This document shows, in pieces, positions 48,471 to 60,366 of a stretch of 64,000 nt of DNA. The stretch covers positions 558,001-622,000 of the forward strand of contig JAFEVB010000027.1 of NCBI GenBank assembly GCA_032629725.1. The letters are read 5' to 3'. Each line of letters opens with the position of its first letter. Positions within the stretch are counted from its first letter, which is position 1. The translations under genes were made by a program, and so were the position numbers. The stretch comes from Gremmenia infestans. Lineage: Eukaryota; Ascomycota; Leotiomycetes; Helotiales; Hamatocanthoscyphaceae. The notes beneath the pieces are model-generated. The model did no database searches. It had not been told where the DNA came from and saw only the letters and a program-made list of their open reading frames with translations.

Positions 48471-50650
48471 TATTATTATTATTATTATTATTTTATTTAT
48501 ATTCTATATAAGTCTAAGACTATATAGGACGGCGCTAGCCTAGTGCTAGCGCGGTCGAGTGGTAAGTATAAAAGATAGGTTAATATGCTTCCGGTTAGAA
48601 TCTAAGACACTAAGCCTAATATAGACTAGATCTATAAAATAATAAATGCTATAGCAAAATCCCTTTAGAGCTCTAAAAGTAGTTATATAAATAAAAAATA
48701 TATAGTTATAAAGTAGTTAAAAGATAGTAGAATATAAAGGTAGTTAGCTAGTATAGCTTAGTCTTAAGCTGCAAATATGCTCTTTTAACTTCTTAGCTAA
48801 AGTTAGCTAAAATTAATAGTTTTTAGTAGTAGATATAGATAAAATAGCTTCTAAGTTATATATAGTAATAAATACTTAGTTATTAATAAATTCTATCTAT
48901 TCTAGCTGCTACTTGCAGATGCTAATACTAGTTTTATATAAAAAAACTAGTAGATGCTATTATCTAATTTTAGTCTTAAATAGGCTCTATATACTAAGCC
49001 TAAATAGGACGTTCTGCTATATTATATGCCTTTTTATCTTATATTTGCTATATGCTAGTATAAGATACTATAGCAATTCTAGTTAGTTAGTACTATATAT
49101 GCATTAATCTAAACTAGCGCGTTTGAACCTTTTTAGGTAAGAGCTAAAATAGCCATGTTTTAGCTTTAGCTGGAAAAAGGCGCTAGCAGTAGGTCTAGCC
49201 ACTTTAGGAAGCTGGATTTAGAAGTGAATTTAAAGATTAAAAAAGTTGAAATAGTAGCCTTTGCCGCTAGCTAGAGCGCTAGCCTATATATATTAATATA
49301 TTTGATTGATTTTTATATCTATATATATATAGCTAATATAGGCAGCTAGAGCGGTCTAGGTTGTTAGTAGTAATTTGAAGCCTGTTTTAGCTAGTTTGTT
49401 TATAGCTTTATTACTATTAATATCTTAGTATTTAGAGACCTACTCTATTGCTAGCATGGATCTATTTTTAGCTATTTTAGCTGCTGCTATAATAGCGCAA
49501 ATCTGTTATAATTAGCTAGGATTATTAGAAGGTTGCGCTAGCTTATAAATCGCCGTTTAGTTATCTATATAGACTTTAATATCTTTATTCTAGCTTAGTT
49601 TAGTAGCATCCTCTAGCGCTAGCGTAATACCCTCTAGCTCTCTATTATAGACAATTTAATATAAGCTAATATTGCAAGCTAGGCTAGTAAAACGTCTAGT
49701 ACTACTATACTCTACTTACCGCCCGCAACGACTTTAATACCGCCTTCGCTAGCAAGGGAGTAAAAGACCCAGTTATACTCTCTGTTTCCAAGTCCATACA
49801 GTCAAATCTAGTGGTTACTACCATAGAAGCCTATTCATCCGACTTTCTACTAGCTAAAAGCGACGTCTGCAGTTCACTGCTTATATACGAATTCACCTAT
49901 AACTTTTAAACCACCCAACTAAATCGCCCGATCGCGTCAGCATTCTAACCGCCTTGATCTTAGCTTTTATCTAATACCGCTTTTATAGCAATTAGACGGA
50001 AAATAAGTAAAAGCGGTGCATCTAAAGGGTTTTTAACCTCTATGGCCGCCTAACTACCACCCTCCTTACTACTATAACTTCCCCGCTACCGGCATGCAGC
50101 GGCAGAAAAGGATAATATAGTAATAGGCGCTAGCAATAATGCCTCTTATAGCACTAATAACCTAGCAGCGCCTATAGAGTAGGATGCAGCTTAGCTAAAA
50201 GCTGCATCTGCGCCTGCAGCTGCATACGTATTATCTATAGAGCCGCATATTGCTAGCCCACACCGCTTCCCAACTGCCTAATCCAGCCAATTTAATATAT
50301 CCAACCCATTTACCCCGAATATAAAGCGTAGACCAGCTATACCGCTTCCAAATCCGGCTAAAAACCTCCGATTTACTCTTAATTCACCCTTAAATAAGGC
50401 TATAGCTAAGGCACGTGACCTTCTAGTCAAAGCTGCAGCTGCTAAACCAGACCGCCTAAAACAAGACTAAATCCTTGATTTAATTAAGATTTTCCGCGAA
50501 TATCTTAAAAAAGGCTCTATTAAAAAGGTTTCTGCCATTTTAGCTAATAAGATCACATATATAGAATCCGCTAGCCAAAAGCTAGAGGCCACCGCCTAGC
50601 AAATAACCGCTAAATCGACCGTAAACCCGAAAACCGACCTAAAAAAGCCT
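48471..50650 (-). mobile_element. LINE copy A, with 5' part inverted (twin-priming-like)
   Basis: From left to right: an (ATT)n tail (48471-48491), LINE 3' sequence on the minus strand to about 49722 (inside RNase H, ending at the equivalent of 61530), then an abrupt change to plus-strand LINE sequence from about 49723 to 50650. The plus part is the end of the first 5' unit (to GACGTCTG near 49870), the junction, then the second 5' unit and ORF1 up to the NPKTDLKKP-equivalent. An inverted 5' segment next to a 3' segment with one tail fits twin-primed insertion. Both parts are strongly RIP-like. Stops are frequent. Confidence 0.6.
48532..48552 (-). repeat. LINE 3' hairpin, copy A
   Basis: GCGCTAGC and GCTAGCGC arms (8 bp) around a 5-nt loop, about 40 bp from the (ATT)n tail; see copy B. 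Confidence 0.7.
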
Positions 50651-50713
50651 ATTATTATTATTATTATTATTATTCCATTTACGTCCTGTGTAAGTCTAAG
50701 ACTATGTAGGACG

Positions 50714-50734
50714 GCGCTAGCCTAGTGCTAGCGC
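50714..50734 (-). repeat. LINE 3' hairpin, copy B
   Basis: Perfect 8-bp inverted repeat (GCGCTAGC / GCTAGCGC) with loop CTAGT, about 40 nt from the tail. Retained in copies A and C, and with one arm mismatch in copy D. In some LINE families such 3' hairpins are recognised by the reverse transcriptase; that role here is inferred. Confidence 0.75.
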
Positions 50735-51055
50735 GGTCGGGTGGTAAGTACAAAAGATAGGTTAATATGCTTCCGGTTGGAATCTGAGGCACTAAGCCTA
50801 ATGCGGACTAGGTCCATAAAATAATAAACGCCATAGCAAAATCCCCCTAGGGCCCTAAAAGTAGTTATATAAACAAATAAAAAGTGGTCGTAAAGTGGTC
50901 GAAGTGGCAGAATGCAAAGGCGGTCAGCTAGCATAGCTTAGCCTTAAGCTGCAAATGCGCTCTTTCGACTTCTTAGCTAAAGTAGCTAAAATTAATGGTT
51001 TTCGGCGGTGGATGTGGGCAAAATAGCTTCTAAGTTATATATAGTAATAAATGCT

Positions 51056-54000
51056 TAGTCATCAATAAATTCTGCCCGTTCCAGCCGCCATTTGCAGGTG
51101 CTGATGCCGGTTTCGTGCAAAAAGACTAGCAAATGCTATCGTCCGATTTTCGTCTCAAATAGGCTCTGCATACTAAGCCTAAACGGGACGTTCTGCCGTA
51201 GTATATCTCGTTCCGCCTTGTATTCACTGCATGCTAGTATAAGATGCTATAGCGATTCTAGTTAGTTGGTGTTACATATGCATCGATTAGAGCTAGCGCG
51301 TTTGAACCTCTTTAGGTAGGAGCCAAAATAGCCGTGTTTTAGCTTTAGCTGGAAGAAGGCGCTAGCAGTGGATCTAGCCACTTTAGGAAGCTGGATTCGA
51401 GAGTGAATTCAAGGATTAAAAAAATCGAAATAGTGGCCTTTACCGCTAGCTAGAGCGCTAGACCACGCATGTCGATGCATCTAGTTGATTTTTATACCTA
51501 TATAGGCATAGCTGGTATAGGCAGCCAGGGCGGTCTGGGTGGTCGGTAGTGATTTAGAGCCTGTTTTAGCTAGTCTATCTGCTGCCTCATTGCCATCGAT
51601 GTCTTGGTGGCCAGGGACCCACTCTATTGCTAGCGTGGATCCATTTTAGGCTACTTTAGCCGCTGCTGCAATAGCCCTAATTTGCTGTGATTGGCCGGGA
51701 TTATCGGAAGGCCGCGCTAGCCTATAAATCGCTGCCTGGTTATCCACATAGACCCTAATATCCCGATTTAGACCTAGTCTAGTAGCGTTTTCAAAGGCTA
51801 GGGCAATCCCCTCTAGCTCTCCATTATAGACAATTTAGTATGGGCCGATGTTACAAGCTAGGCTAGTGAAGCGTCTAGCGCCACTATACCCCGCTAGTCC
51901 CACTCCGATGCCGGTGGAATCTAGCATTTGTGACCCGTCAGTATAGTATAACACCCGATTTAGCGATTGCGTCTATAGCTGGAGGCGGTGTGCTGTGGCG
52001 GCCTCCGCTTTAGGCAATTTAGCAATATGCGTAGCCCAAGGGATAGAGCGGTCCCATGGGGCAAAATGGAAGTGCGTAATAGGTTCGATTTTAGAGCTAA
52101 GCAGTAGTGCTATAGTGCTAGCAATCCTCTGAAGACCATATTTAGGAGGGGAGCTAAAATCGCTAAGATCGCTAGAATCGCTAGAATCGCTAGAATCGCT
52201 ATAATCGCTAGCATCGCTAGCATCGCTGATTTGTCGATTAACTGGATGGTCTGGACTTAGCTTAGCTAGGCGGAAGGCGTATTTTCGGGTGGCTGCATCT
52301 AGTCGTATTGCGGGCGGTGAGAGGTTAGCTTCTACCTCCATGGCCTGAATTGGACTAGTGCGAAAAGTCCCTAGGATTTTGCGTAGTGCTAGGTTTTGGA
52401 GATGCTGCAAATGCTCTTTAGCATATGCTTGGCCCCGCCACCAAATTGGTGATGCATAATCCGATATGCTAGCAATGCATGCTAAATACAGTTGTCTGAA
52501 AGCGGTGGGGCTAAGACCTTGTTCGCTATTGGCTAGCCTAGACATACGTCCAAATGCGGATTTTGCCAGGGCGGTACGGATCGTAATATGCTCTTTAAAT
52601 CGTAAAAGGGCATTAAAGTGGATACTAAGCCATTTAACCGTCTGTTTTGGATGGACTATAGTGCTGTCTGGGAGTATAAGTGGCGCTAGCTTAGCGGCTT
52701 CGCCAGTGTGGAAGTGAATTAGTTCTAACTTTTTTGGGTCGAATTGGATTGCACTTTCGCTAGCTAGCTGAAATAGCTCTTTAGCTACTAGCTATAGGAT
52801 TTTAACGTTTTTCCTAGGGCTAGTCGATGCGGTAGAGAGAGTGATATCGTCAGCATAAGAGATGAATTTCACTGCCGGCGACCTAAATAGGCCTCTTATA
52901 TATATAAGGAAAAGGATAGGCGAAATCGGGCTTCCTTGTGGTATTCCGGTCTGTATAGGTTAGTTTTCGTCTGATTAGCCATCGAATAGAAGCTTAAGTG
53001 ACCGCCCGCTCATAAAAGAGGAGACCCACTTTATTACCGAATCGGGAAGTGCTAGGTCCCTAAGCACTATAAGGAGCCTGTTCTTAGATATATGGTCATA
53101 TGCGCCTTTCACGTCTAGTAGAAGCGTAGTAGTGATCTTCTTCTTTTAGCGGTTAGAATAGACATAATCCGCTAGCATAGCGCCTGCGTCTATAGCCGAC
53201 TTTTTAAGTCGACCACTAATTTGGCTTGGATGCAGCAGATTTGGAGTGGTTTCCGCTAGATATGCTAGACGCTTAGCTAGGATCCTTTCGCTAACCTTTC
53301 CTAAGCAGCTAAGAAGTAAAATAGGTTGATATGCGCTAGGCTGCTTATAGTCGGGTTTATTATTTTTGCGTAGTATAATGCAATTCGCTTGGCGCTAGCA
53401 TTTTGGGTGGTAGCCTGTATTAACTAGCGTCTTAAAAAGGAGTGAAATCTGGGAAGGGCATGCTAAGTATACGTAGGTGATAATAGTTTAAGTGATATAG
53501 TCGGGGCTAGGACTAGTGGATTTGATTTCGCTCGAACAGGCTAGCTTGACTTCCTCTAGAGCTAGTTTAGGCCACTTCCAAGCGCTAGAAGCAGTATAAC
53601 TAGACTAATTTGGGCTAGGCGTTTCTAGTAGTGGAGGGAAGAGTGTCTGGCGGAAAAGGTCGCATTTGGCGGTGAATGTAGTAGCAAATTCAGTGGCAGA
53701 AAGCTTTAAATTTGGCACTAGTTCAGACCGCCTTGGCTTAGTATAAGCTAGGGCTTTGAAAATCGATTTAGAATCCTCTTTTTCTAAAAACTGGTTCCAG
53801 TGGTCCTTTTTAGCTGTTTTAATAGCCTGAAAGTATATGTTGCATGCGCTAGTATAGCGTTTGTGTGACTGGTCGGAAAAGGCTCTTATAGAGGCTAGCC
53901 TAGCGTGGTTCATGTCTCGGCGGAGTGTTTTAAGTGAATCGTTCCACCACGGCTTGGCATTTGGCGCTAACCGGATTTGGGGTATAGAATCGTGTGCGGC

Positions 54001-54957
54001 GCATAAAATAGCGCTAGTATAACGTTCCGCCATATCGTCAAGTTGGTCTAAAGCTACTTTATAGCTAGTTTTTGCGTCGATTTGCTCTAAGCTTTTTAAG
54101 CTATAGTTACGACTTAAGCTATAGCTTAGCCGATGCAGTGAATCCTGGAGCGGTGAAAGCTGGCATAAATAGGGTTTCACCAAATTTAGCCCAGTTTGCG
54201 CGTTTTGTATCGAAACGGGTGGTCTGTGGATCGGCTAAGCCTATTTGGGATCCTTGGATTGTAAAGACTATGCCTAAGTGGTTGGAGCCTATATCCTCTA
54301 TAATAGCCCAGTCTTGAATGTGATTGGCTATAGAGCGATGGGCTAGTGTGAGGTCGATATTTGTGGGTCTAGCCATATGAGGGCGGTGGAAGGTGCTAAT
54401 ACCAGGGGTATTTAGGAGGGCTAAATCGTGGTAGTCGATCCAGTCTGCTAGCGCAATACCCTCTATATCGCGTGCCTCGTAAAGTGGGTCCCACTAAGGG
54501 TTATGGGCATTAAAGTCCCCGTAAAATACCGAATCGAGAGGCGGTATAAGCTGCCATAAGCACCGCGCTAGCGTACGGGTATCCGAATTAGGTAATTGGT
54601 GCTTTTCGTTATAGATATTATAAACCTTAATTGCATGTCTTGGTCTATAATATCTAGCACTTGGAAGTCGGAATCGTATGGCGATTCGGAGGCTAGGGCA
54701 ACTCTAGGGCGGTAAGACCTGGCAATATATGCTATTGTGCGTGGTGTGAAGTCTAGGCTAGGCCTATTCGGGAAGAGTTAAGTGAATGAGGAGTGTGAAA
54801 TGGATCGTATTTCACCCGAATCTTTAGTGATAATATAAGGCTCTTAAACTAGTATAATATTAACATCTAGCTCAATTGCCACTTGTAGAGCGGATTCTGT
54901 ATTATAGGCGGCTGAATTTAAATTCACTTGGAGGATTTTAGTGCTAGCGCCTATCAT
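51056..54957 (-). pseudogene. LINE copy B ORF2: endonuclease, reverse transcriptase, RNase H (broken)
   Basis: ATG at 54957 overlaps the ORF1 stop as ATGA. Endonuclease: LQVNLN and the EPY motif (stop at 54844-54846 just before it, from CAA), another stop at 54778-54780, and IGSNHLG, where Asp of the SDH motif is now Asn. RT: a QTGIPQGSPISP region and active site YADD at 52843-52857. RNase H: LYYTDGSQM (51900s), later GNEAADRLAK. A C-terminal CCHC-like CIC..HLILAC lies near 51250. A frameshift pair within the endonuclease (about 54640 and 54168) restores frame; further stops and indels lie after 51900. The 3' limit is approximate. Confidence 0.75.
52153..52224 (-). repeat. 9-bp minisatellite within LINE ORF2
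   Basis: Eight units of GCTAGAATC type. In sense frame they encode a repeated Asp-(Ser/Ala/Tyr)-Ser triplet between the RT and RNase H domains. Copy C has seven units (61789-61851). Confidence 0.9.
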
Positions 54958-56579
54958 AGAGAGGATTTAGCGGCCTTTAATTGGATGCTTTGATAGACTT
55001 CGCATGCAGCTGAGCTAGCCGCATGTGGACCCCCGCAGTTAGCGCATTTTGGGATAAGGTGGGCATAGCTAGTCTTCGCATTGCATATAGTGCATATATG
55101 CTGTTTCGTCTGATGTGGTTCGCTGCATAGCTGGCACCTAGCCTCTCTATGGCAGTAGTGTGATAAGTGGCCATAGCGCTGGCACCTAATACACTAGGCG
55201 GTCGGGCGCGTTATATAGTGTTTTTCACACCGCACTGAAATGCCAGCTATATATAGCCTATTTCGGATAGCAGCACTAGCCTCTTCAGACGTAGCAAATG
55301 CGATTGCAATAGATCCAGCTGCTTGTTTTAACCGCTTTTCAGCCGATGAAATCCAGTATGGGTTGCCTAAAGGGGTTAGACCCTTATTAAAAGTCCGTAT
55401 TTCGTCCTTTATAAGGTCCATCCCGTCTGGGCGGTTAAATACGCTAGTGGGGATCCCGTGGGCCACGATTTTATGCCATTCCACATCCTTCTAGGCGGTA
55501 TAGCCGGGCAGAATGTGGGTCCAGACGTCGCTTTTAGCTAGTAGAAAGTCGGATGAATAGGCTTCTATGGTAGTAACCACTAGATTTGACTGTATAGACT
55601 TGGAAACAGAGAGTATAACTGGGTCTTTAACTCCCTTGCTAGCGAAGGCGGTATTAAAGTCGTTGCGGGCGGTGAGAGGTTGAAAATCGTCGTTTTAGAC
55701 TATTGGATCCTTAATTAGGATAAGTCTACGGCTGGTCATCGGCTTCTTAGCGGCTGGTTTAGGCGGTGGGCGTGGTTTTTTAGCCGAATTAACTAAAATC
55801 CAGTCCGAATCAGGACTAGCGCTTTCTGCTGCGGCTGCATATAACCGATTTAGCGGGTGTAAGGGCTCCTTAGTGGTTTTCGGCTGTATAGCATTTTTCG
55901 GCCCGTTTTGGCGGTCCGGGACGGCAGTACTAGGCTTTTTTAGGTCGGTTTTCGGGTTTACGATCGATTTAGCGGTTATTTGCCGGGCGGTAGCCTCTAG
56001 CTTTTGGCTAGCGGATTCCATATGCGTGATCTCATTGGCTAAAATGGCAGAAACCTTTTTAATAGAGCCTTTTTTAAGATATTCGCGGAAAATCTCGATT
56101 AAATCAAGGATTTGGTCTTGTTTTAGGCGGTCTGGTTCGGCAGCTGCAGCTTCGACTAGAAGGTCACGTGCCTTAGCTATAGCCTTATTTGAGGGTGAAT
56201 CAAGAGTAAATCGGAGGTTTTTGGCCGGATTTAGAAGCGGTGTAGCTGGTCTACGCTTTGTATTCGGGGTAAATGGGTTGGATATGTTAAATTGGCTGGA
56301 TTGGGCAGTTGGGAAGCGGTGTGGGCTGGCAATATGCGGCTCTGCGGATAACACGTATGCAGCTGCAGGCGCAGATGCAGCTTTTGGCCAGGCTGCATCC
56401 CACTCTACAGGCGCTGCTAGGTCGTCGGTGCTATAAGAGGCATTATTGCTAGCTCCCATCACTATATCATCATTTTCTGCCGCTGCATGCCGGTGGCGGG
56501 GAAGTTGTGGTGGTGAGGAAGGTGGTGGTTGGGCGGCCACAGGGGTCAAAAACCCTTCGGATGCACCGCTTTCACTCAT
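54954..56579 (-). pseudogene. LINE copy B ORF1: gag-like zinc-knuckle protein with three nonsense codons
   Basis: One uninterrupted reading register of 542 codons from ATG 56579 to TGA 54954-54956. The only breaks are stops at 55695-55697 (TAA, from CAA), 55491-55493 and 55194-55196 (TAG, probably from TGG or CAG); each needs a single transition. Product: Pro/Ala-rich N-terminus, a basic central part, then zinc knuckles CIRCQRYGHLSHYC, CQLCSEPH and CANCGGPH after the third stop. ORF1 proteins bind element RNA. The matching plus-strand open frame at 55873-56436 is an antisense shadow. Confidence 0.85.
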
Positions 56580-56712
56580 TTTCCATCCGATTGCTTCGAA
56601 AGCGGTATCAAATGAAAGCTGAGATCAAGGCGGTCAGAATGCTGGCGCGATCGGGCGATTTGGTTGGGTGGTTTAAAAGTTATAGGTGAATTCGTGAAAA
56701 TCGGAAAAGTTT

Positions 56713-57917
56713 GTAAGGCAGCGAAATGCAGACGTCGCTTTTAGCTAGTAGAAAGTCGGATGAATAGGCTTCTGTGGTAGTAACCACTAGATTTGACTGT
56801 ATAGACTTGGAAACAGAGAGTATAACTGGGTCTTTAACTCCCTTGCTAGCGAAGGCGGTATTAAAGTCGTTGCGGGCGGTAAGAGGTTGAAAATCGTCGT
56901 TTTAGACTATTAGATCCTTAATTAGGATAAGTCTACGGCTGGTCATCGGCTTCTTAGCGGCTGGTTTAGGCGGTGGGCGTGGTTTTTTGGCCGAATTAAC
57001 TAAAATCCAGTCCGAATCAGGACTAGCGCTTTCTGCTGCGGCTGCATATAACCGATTTAGCGGGTGTAAGGGCTCCTTAGTGGTTTTCGGCTGTATAGCA
57101 TTTTTCGGCCCGTTTTAGCGGTCCGGGACGGCAGTACTAGGCTTTTTTGGGTCGGTTTTCGGGTTTACGATCGATTTAGCGGTTATTTGCCAGGCGGTAG
57201 CCTCTAGCTTTTAGCTAGCGGATTCCATATGCGTAATCTTATTAGCTAAAATGGCAGAAACCTTTTTAATAGAGCCTTTTTCAAGATATTCGCGGAAAAT
57301 CTCGATTAAATCAAGGATTTGGTCTTGTTTTAGGCGGTCTGGTTCGGCAGCTGTAGCTTCAACTAGAAAGTTATATGCCTTAGCTATAGCCTTATTTAAG
57401 GGTGAATCAAGAGTAAATCGGAGGTTTTTGGCCGGATTTAGAAGCGGTGTAGCTGGTCTACGCTTTATATTCGGGGTAAATAGGTTGGATATATTAAATT
57501 GGCTGGATTGGGCAGTTGGGAAGCGGTGTGGGCTGGCAATATGCGGCTCTGCGGATAACACGTATGCAGCTGCAGGCGCAGATGCAGCTTTTAGCCAGGC
57601 TGCATCCCACTCTACAGGCGCTGCTAGGTTATTAGTGCTATAAGAGGCATTATTGCTAGCGCCTATCACTATATTATCCTTTTCTGCCGCTGCATGCTAG
57701 TAGTAGGGAAGTTATAGTAGTAAGAAGGGTGGTAGTTAGGCGGCTATAGGGGTTAAAAACCCTTTAGATGCACCGCTTTTACTTATTTTCCGTCCGATTA
57801 CTATAAAAGCGGTATTAGATAAAAGCTAAGATTAAGGCGGTTAGAATGCTAACGCGATCGGGCGATTTAGTTGGGTGGTTTAAAAGTTATAGGTAAATTC
57901 GTGAAAATCGGAAAAGT
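56713..57917 (-). repeat. Tandem extra 5' unit of LINE copy B
   Basis: Repeats the 5' ~1.2 kb of the element (equivalent to 55524-56712) in direct orientation, including an ORF1 N-terminal half with many stops. It ends at GACGTCTG, followed by CATTTCGCTGCCTTAC and then the second, complete 5' end. The start sequence (AAACTTTTCCGATTTTC) is the same at 56712 and 57917. The same junction occurs in copy A near 49875. Confidence 0.7.
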
Positions 57918-60279
57918 TTTTAGTGCTCTATATATACAAAGATAGACTGGACCGGTTTTGCGTTAACTATAGAAAGCTAAATAAGATAACTATAAAAAAT
58001 TAATACCTGCTACCATAGGCAGATAATATATAGGATTGCCTAAGAGAGGCGGTGATCTTTATATAGCTGGATATAAGGGACGTATATTACCTAATCCGCA
58101 TCGTAAAAGGCGAGGAATAGAAAACGGTATTTTAGACTAGGTTTAGTTACTATAAGTACTAGGTTATACCGTTTAGGCTAACTAACGCCCTAGTAACCTA
58201 TTAAGAAGTTAACTATAATATATTAAGAGCTTTCTTAGATAGGTTCTATATATATTATCTTAATAATATACTAGTATATTTAGATAACAAGGAATAATAT
58301 ATAGGACACGTAATATAGATCTTAGAAGCACTTATAGTAAAGGGATTCCGCCTAAAGCTATCTAAGTGCAACTTCTATATAAAAAAAATCACCTTTCTAG
58401 GCTATATAATTATACTAGAGAAAATCGGCCTAGACCCTAAAAAGGTCCAAGCGATTATTACCTAGGAGATGCTAACTATAGTTAAATAGGTGTAATCTTT
58501 CCTAAGATTTATAAACTTCTACTAGAAGTTTATTAAGTTATATTTAAAAAAAGCTCTACTACTTATAGACCTAATAAAAAAGGAGTAGAAGTTTAAATAG
58601 ATAAAGGAAGCAGAAAAGGCATTCTAAGAGCTAAAGCAGGCCTTTATAAAGAAGCCTATCTGCTAGAACTTTTAGCTAGAACTTAAGTTAATAGCGGAAA
58701 TAAATATATTAGATAAAGTAATAAAGGGAGTACTTATATAGAAATATAAGAATAGCAGCTAGCATCTAGTAGTATACTACTCTAGAAAAATAATATCTAT
58801 AGAACTTAACTATAATATATATAATAAGGAACTTCTAGTAATAGTTAAAGTATTATAAAAATAAAGAGTTTACTTTTAGAGGGCTAACTTTCTAGTAATA
58901 ATTCTTACTAATTATAAGAATCTTATTAGCTTTACTATAACTAAAGACTTAAATAGGCGGCAGATAAGATAGATAGAGATACTTGCTACCTATAACTTGC
59001 AAATTAAATATATAAAAGAAATAGAAAATATATATACTAATATACTAAGTTAGAAGCTAGAATATAAAGTAAGAGAGGAAATAAAAAGCGTTGCGATCTT
59101 CTAGGAAGATAGTAATAACCTTATTCTAAATAAATAATAAATCGCAGCTGCAACCCGCGTTAATAGTAACCTATTTATAGATAAAATTAGATTAGTATAT
59201 AAAGGGGATATAGTAGTAGAAGGCATCTTATAATACTTCTAGAAGAATATAAAAGAGCTTCTACTATATAAAAATAAGATATATATTCTTAAAAACATCT
59301 AAAAAGAATTTATTAAGGAATAGCATAAGCTACTAGCTTATAGATATTAAGAGAATACTAGAACCTAAAAGAGGCTCTTATAGAGATACTATTTCCTAGA
59401 TATGCGAATAATAGTTAAGAAGGTTATTAGCAAGTATAATACTTATATATAGAATAAGATATTATAATATACCTTATATAATATAATACAATTACCTAAT
59501 ATACTAAAGACTTCTTAGATATCTATTATATAGGACTTTATAGTTAAACTACTACTATTTAAGAATCTAATAATAGGAGTAGAATATAATTCTATCCTAG
59601 TTATTATAGATAGGTTAATAAAATACACCTATATAATACCCTATAAGGAATTAAGTATAGCTAAAAACTTAGCTTAGGCATTTCTCTAAGTAGTAGTAGT
59701 AAACTATAGCATACTAGAAGAAATTATATTAGATAGAGATTAGCTCTTTACTTTAAAATTCTAGATAGCGTTTATAGCTTTACTAGGTATTAAAAGAAAG
59801 CTATTAATAAGTTTTTACCTATAAACTAATAGATAAACTAAACGGATAAATCAGATAATAGAAATATATATCTAGTATTATATAAACTATAAGCAGAATA
59901 ACTAGGTAGGGCTTCTGCTGCTTATCTAGTTCGCATATAATATATTAGCTGCGGAAAATATAAAGATCTTACTAGCATATGCGAATTATAGTTATAACTC
60001 TAAGGCCTACCACTTTATAATAATCTTAGAATTAGATAACTAATCTGCGACTATATAGGTAGAAGATCTTAAAGCACTTTAGAAAGAACTAGCTAGCGAC
60101 CTAGCATTCTTTATAAAGAGAGCAGCGTTATACTATAACGGAAAATATAGTATAGAACCTACGCTTAAAGAGGGGGATAAAGTCTATCTAATATAAAAAA
60201 ATATTAAGATAAAATAACTAAGCATAAAACTAGATTATAAGAAGCTAGGGCTGTTTAAAATAAAATAAGTTATAGAACT
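57918..60279 (+). pseudogene. Ty3/Gypsy pol remnant (RT, RNase H, integrase), RIP-degraded
   Basis: Reading the plus strand in frame, despite many TAA/TAG, gives RT with a YKY-V-IPF-LTNA stretch (from GLTNAPATF) and YLDNKE at the YLDD site near 58290. Then FLGYI, KFSKCNFY-type and YSRK RNase H regions, and an integrase core with an LNPI-type NR.TERINQ..E..I..Y segment near 59835. No LTRs or primer site in the window. Nearly all changes are C-to-T/G-to-A. Flanked on the left by LINE B and on the right by LINE C. Confidence 0.75.
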
Positions 60280-60345
60280 ATTATTATTATTATTATTATT
60301 ATTATTCCATTTACGTCCTATGTGAGTCTAAGACTATATAGGACG

Positions 60346-60366
60346 GCGCTAGCCTAGTGCTAGCGC
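60346..60366 (-). repeat. LINE 3' hairpin, copy C
   Basis: Same 8-bp arms and CTAGT loop as copy B. Confidence 0.75.

Larger units (their letters stand above)
50651..57917 (-). mobile_element. LINE copy B, near full length with tandem 5' unit
   Basis: Minus-strand non-LTR retrotransposon. Reading 5' to 3': partial 5' unit (57917-56713), full 5' end from about 56712, ORF1 (56579-54954), ORF2 (54957-about 51056), a 3' UTR with hairpin, and the (ATT/TAA)n tail at 50651-50674. It has endonuclease, RT and RNase H, a CCHC ORF1 and a TAA tail, as in Tad/I-type fungal LINEs. It interrupts the Gypsy remnant whose sequence starts at 57918. Least decayed of the copies: YADD and RNase H DGS are intact. 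Confidence 0.85.

Noticed and set aside
55873..56436. 187-codon plus-strand open frame in the LINE region
   Set aside because: Antisense of LINE ORF1; it is open because of the GC-skewed sense codons.
57211..57669. Independent gene coding the 152-aa minus-strand frame
   Set aside because: It is the ORF1 part of the tandem LINE 5' unit.
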